Shown here: piece by piece, positions 63,529-64,000 of the stretch
How the letters are laid out: each line of letters starts with the position of its first letter
How positions within the stretch are numbered: the stretch's first letter is position 1
DNA from: Pseudoxanthomonas beigongshangi
GTDB lineage: Bacteria; Pseudomonadota; Gammaproteobacteria; Xanthomonadales; Xanthomonadaceae
Length of the DNA: 64,000 bases
NCBI RefSeq assembly: GCF_016820515.1
Contig: NZ_JADHDV010000001.1
Location: 1-64,000, forward strand
Reading direction: 5' to 3'
Program-made: the position numbers and the translations under genes
Notes under the pieces: generated by a model
The model's input: only the letters and a program-made list of their open reading frames with translations
Databases searched by the model: none
What the model was told of the DNA's origin: nothing

Positions 63529-64000
63529 ATGAGCGACTCCTCCCGGGACGTCCTGCTGGTCGGTGGAGGCCACAACGGCCTGGTCTGCGCGACCTATCTG
63601 GCCAGGGCGGGCCTGGGGGTGACCGTGCTGGAACGCCGCGCGGTGCTGGGTGGCGCCGCGGTCACGGAGGAATTCCACCCCGGTTTCCGCAATTCGGTGG
63701 CTTCCTATACGGTCTCGCTGCTGCAGCCCCGGGTCATCGCCGAGCTGGAGCTTGCCCGCCATGGCCTGCGGGTGGTCGAGCGCCGACGCAACAACTTCCT
63801 GCCGCTGCCGGACGGCGGCTACCTGCTGACCGGCGGCGGCCAGACCCGGGCCGAGTTCGCCAAGTTCTCCGCCCGCGACGCCGAGCGGCTGCCGGCCTAC
63901 GAGGCCCGCCTGGACGCGATCGCCGACGTGCTGCGCGCGCTGGCGCTGGAGCCGCCGCCCAACCTGACCGATGGCGGTTGGTGGAAAGCATTGCCGGAAC
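63529..64000 (+). CDS. FAD-dependent oxidoreductase, phytoene-desaturase-like, truncated by the window end
   Basis: The frame from ATG 63529 after GAGCGGGGGC stays open to the window end (157 codons). The dinucleotide-binding motif VLLVGGGHNGLVCATYLARA (GxGxxG with His-Asn) and VTVLERRAVLGGAAVTEEF are typical of the CrtI/phytoene-desaturase-like NAD(P)/FAD oxidoreductases, followed by FRNSVASYTVSLLQP. The complete protein is about 520-550 residues. Its substrate cannot be told from this part. It is divergent from the LysM-FecR gene across 117 bases. Confidence 0.88.
   Translation, partial: MSDSSRDVLLVGGGHNGLVCATYLARAGLGVTVLERRAVLGGAAVTEEFHPGFRNSVASYTVSLLQPRVIAELELARHGLRVVERRRNNFLPLPDGGYLLTGGGQTRAEFAKFSARDAERLPAYEARLDAIADVLRALALEPPPNLTDGGWWKALPE

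Overview
The window is high-GC DNA from a gammaproteobacterium, most likely a member of the Lysobacteraceae/Xanthomonadaceae (Lysobacter, Luteimonas or Pseudoxanthomonas type). The basis is the order of the core genes (ftsY-rsmD-coaD-lipoprotein-ferredoxin-ggt, queA-tgt-yajC-secD-secF, suhB/trmJ), the many M13 peptidase, TonB-receptor and GGDEF genes, and intergenic REP palindromes next to a RAYT gene. Genus is not resolved and no database was searched.

Positions 1-19.8 kb are an accessory region. It starts with small genes of unknown function and a fasciclin-domain protein. Its centre is two paralogous RHS toxin loci, 3146-8485 and 11025-16538. Each has a secreted RHS protein of about 600 residues, a second secreted RHS protein of about 1050 residues with the RHS core and a variable C-terminal tip, and a small downstream gene in the immunity position. 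Each is preceded by a divergent copy of the same 74-residue gene. The backbones are near duplicates but the tips differ: a possible RelE/ParE-like RNase in locus 1 and an HEITH zinc peptidase (M91/NleD-like) in locus 2. The putative immunity proteins also differ: a cytosolic-looking protein in locus 1 and an OB-fold-like lipoprotein in locus 2. A decayed IS3-family element lies between the loci. After locus 2 come an AlpA-like regulator, a beta-lactamase-family lipoprotein, a DUF3024 gene, a frameshifted beta-lactamase remnant, and the 3' end of a tRNA-Phe gene, which is a classic island boundary.

Positions 19.8-64 kb are mostly core chromosome: DNA repair (mutY, an alkyltransferase-like protein), protein targeting (ftsY, yajC-secD-secF), RNA modification (rsmD, trmJ, queA, tgt), CoA synthesis (coaD), uracil salvage (upp), gamma-glutamyltransferase and suhB. 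Two phosphate-related loci stand out. One is a TonB receptor divergent from a phytase-like lipoprotein and a secreted pyrophosphatase (30.9-35.1 kb). The other is a DUF47-Pit transporter operon behind a well-formed Pho box (50.57-52.4 kb). Two c-di-GMP modules pair an exported protein with a membrane GGDEF protein by 4-base overlaps: a PhnD-like binding protein with GGDEF-EAL, and LysM-FecR with CHASE2-GGDEF. Two M13 peptidases sit in tandem, and one has lost a zinc ligand. At least three families of intergenic palindromes are scattered through this half; the only candidate mobiliser seen is the RAYT gene at 29.4 kb. The window ends inside an FAD-dependent oxidoreductase gene.
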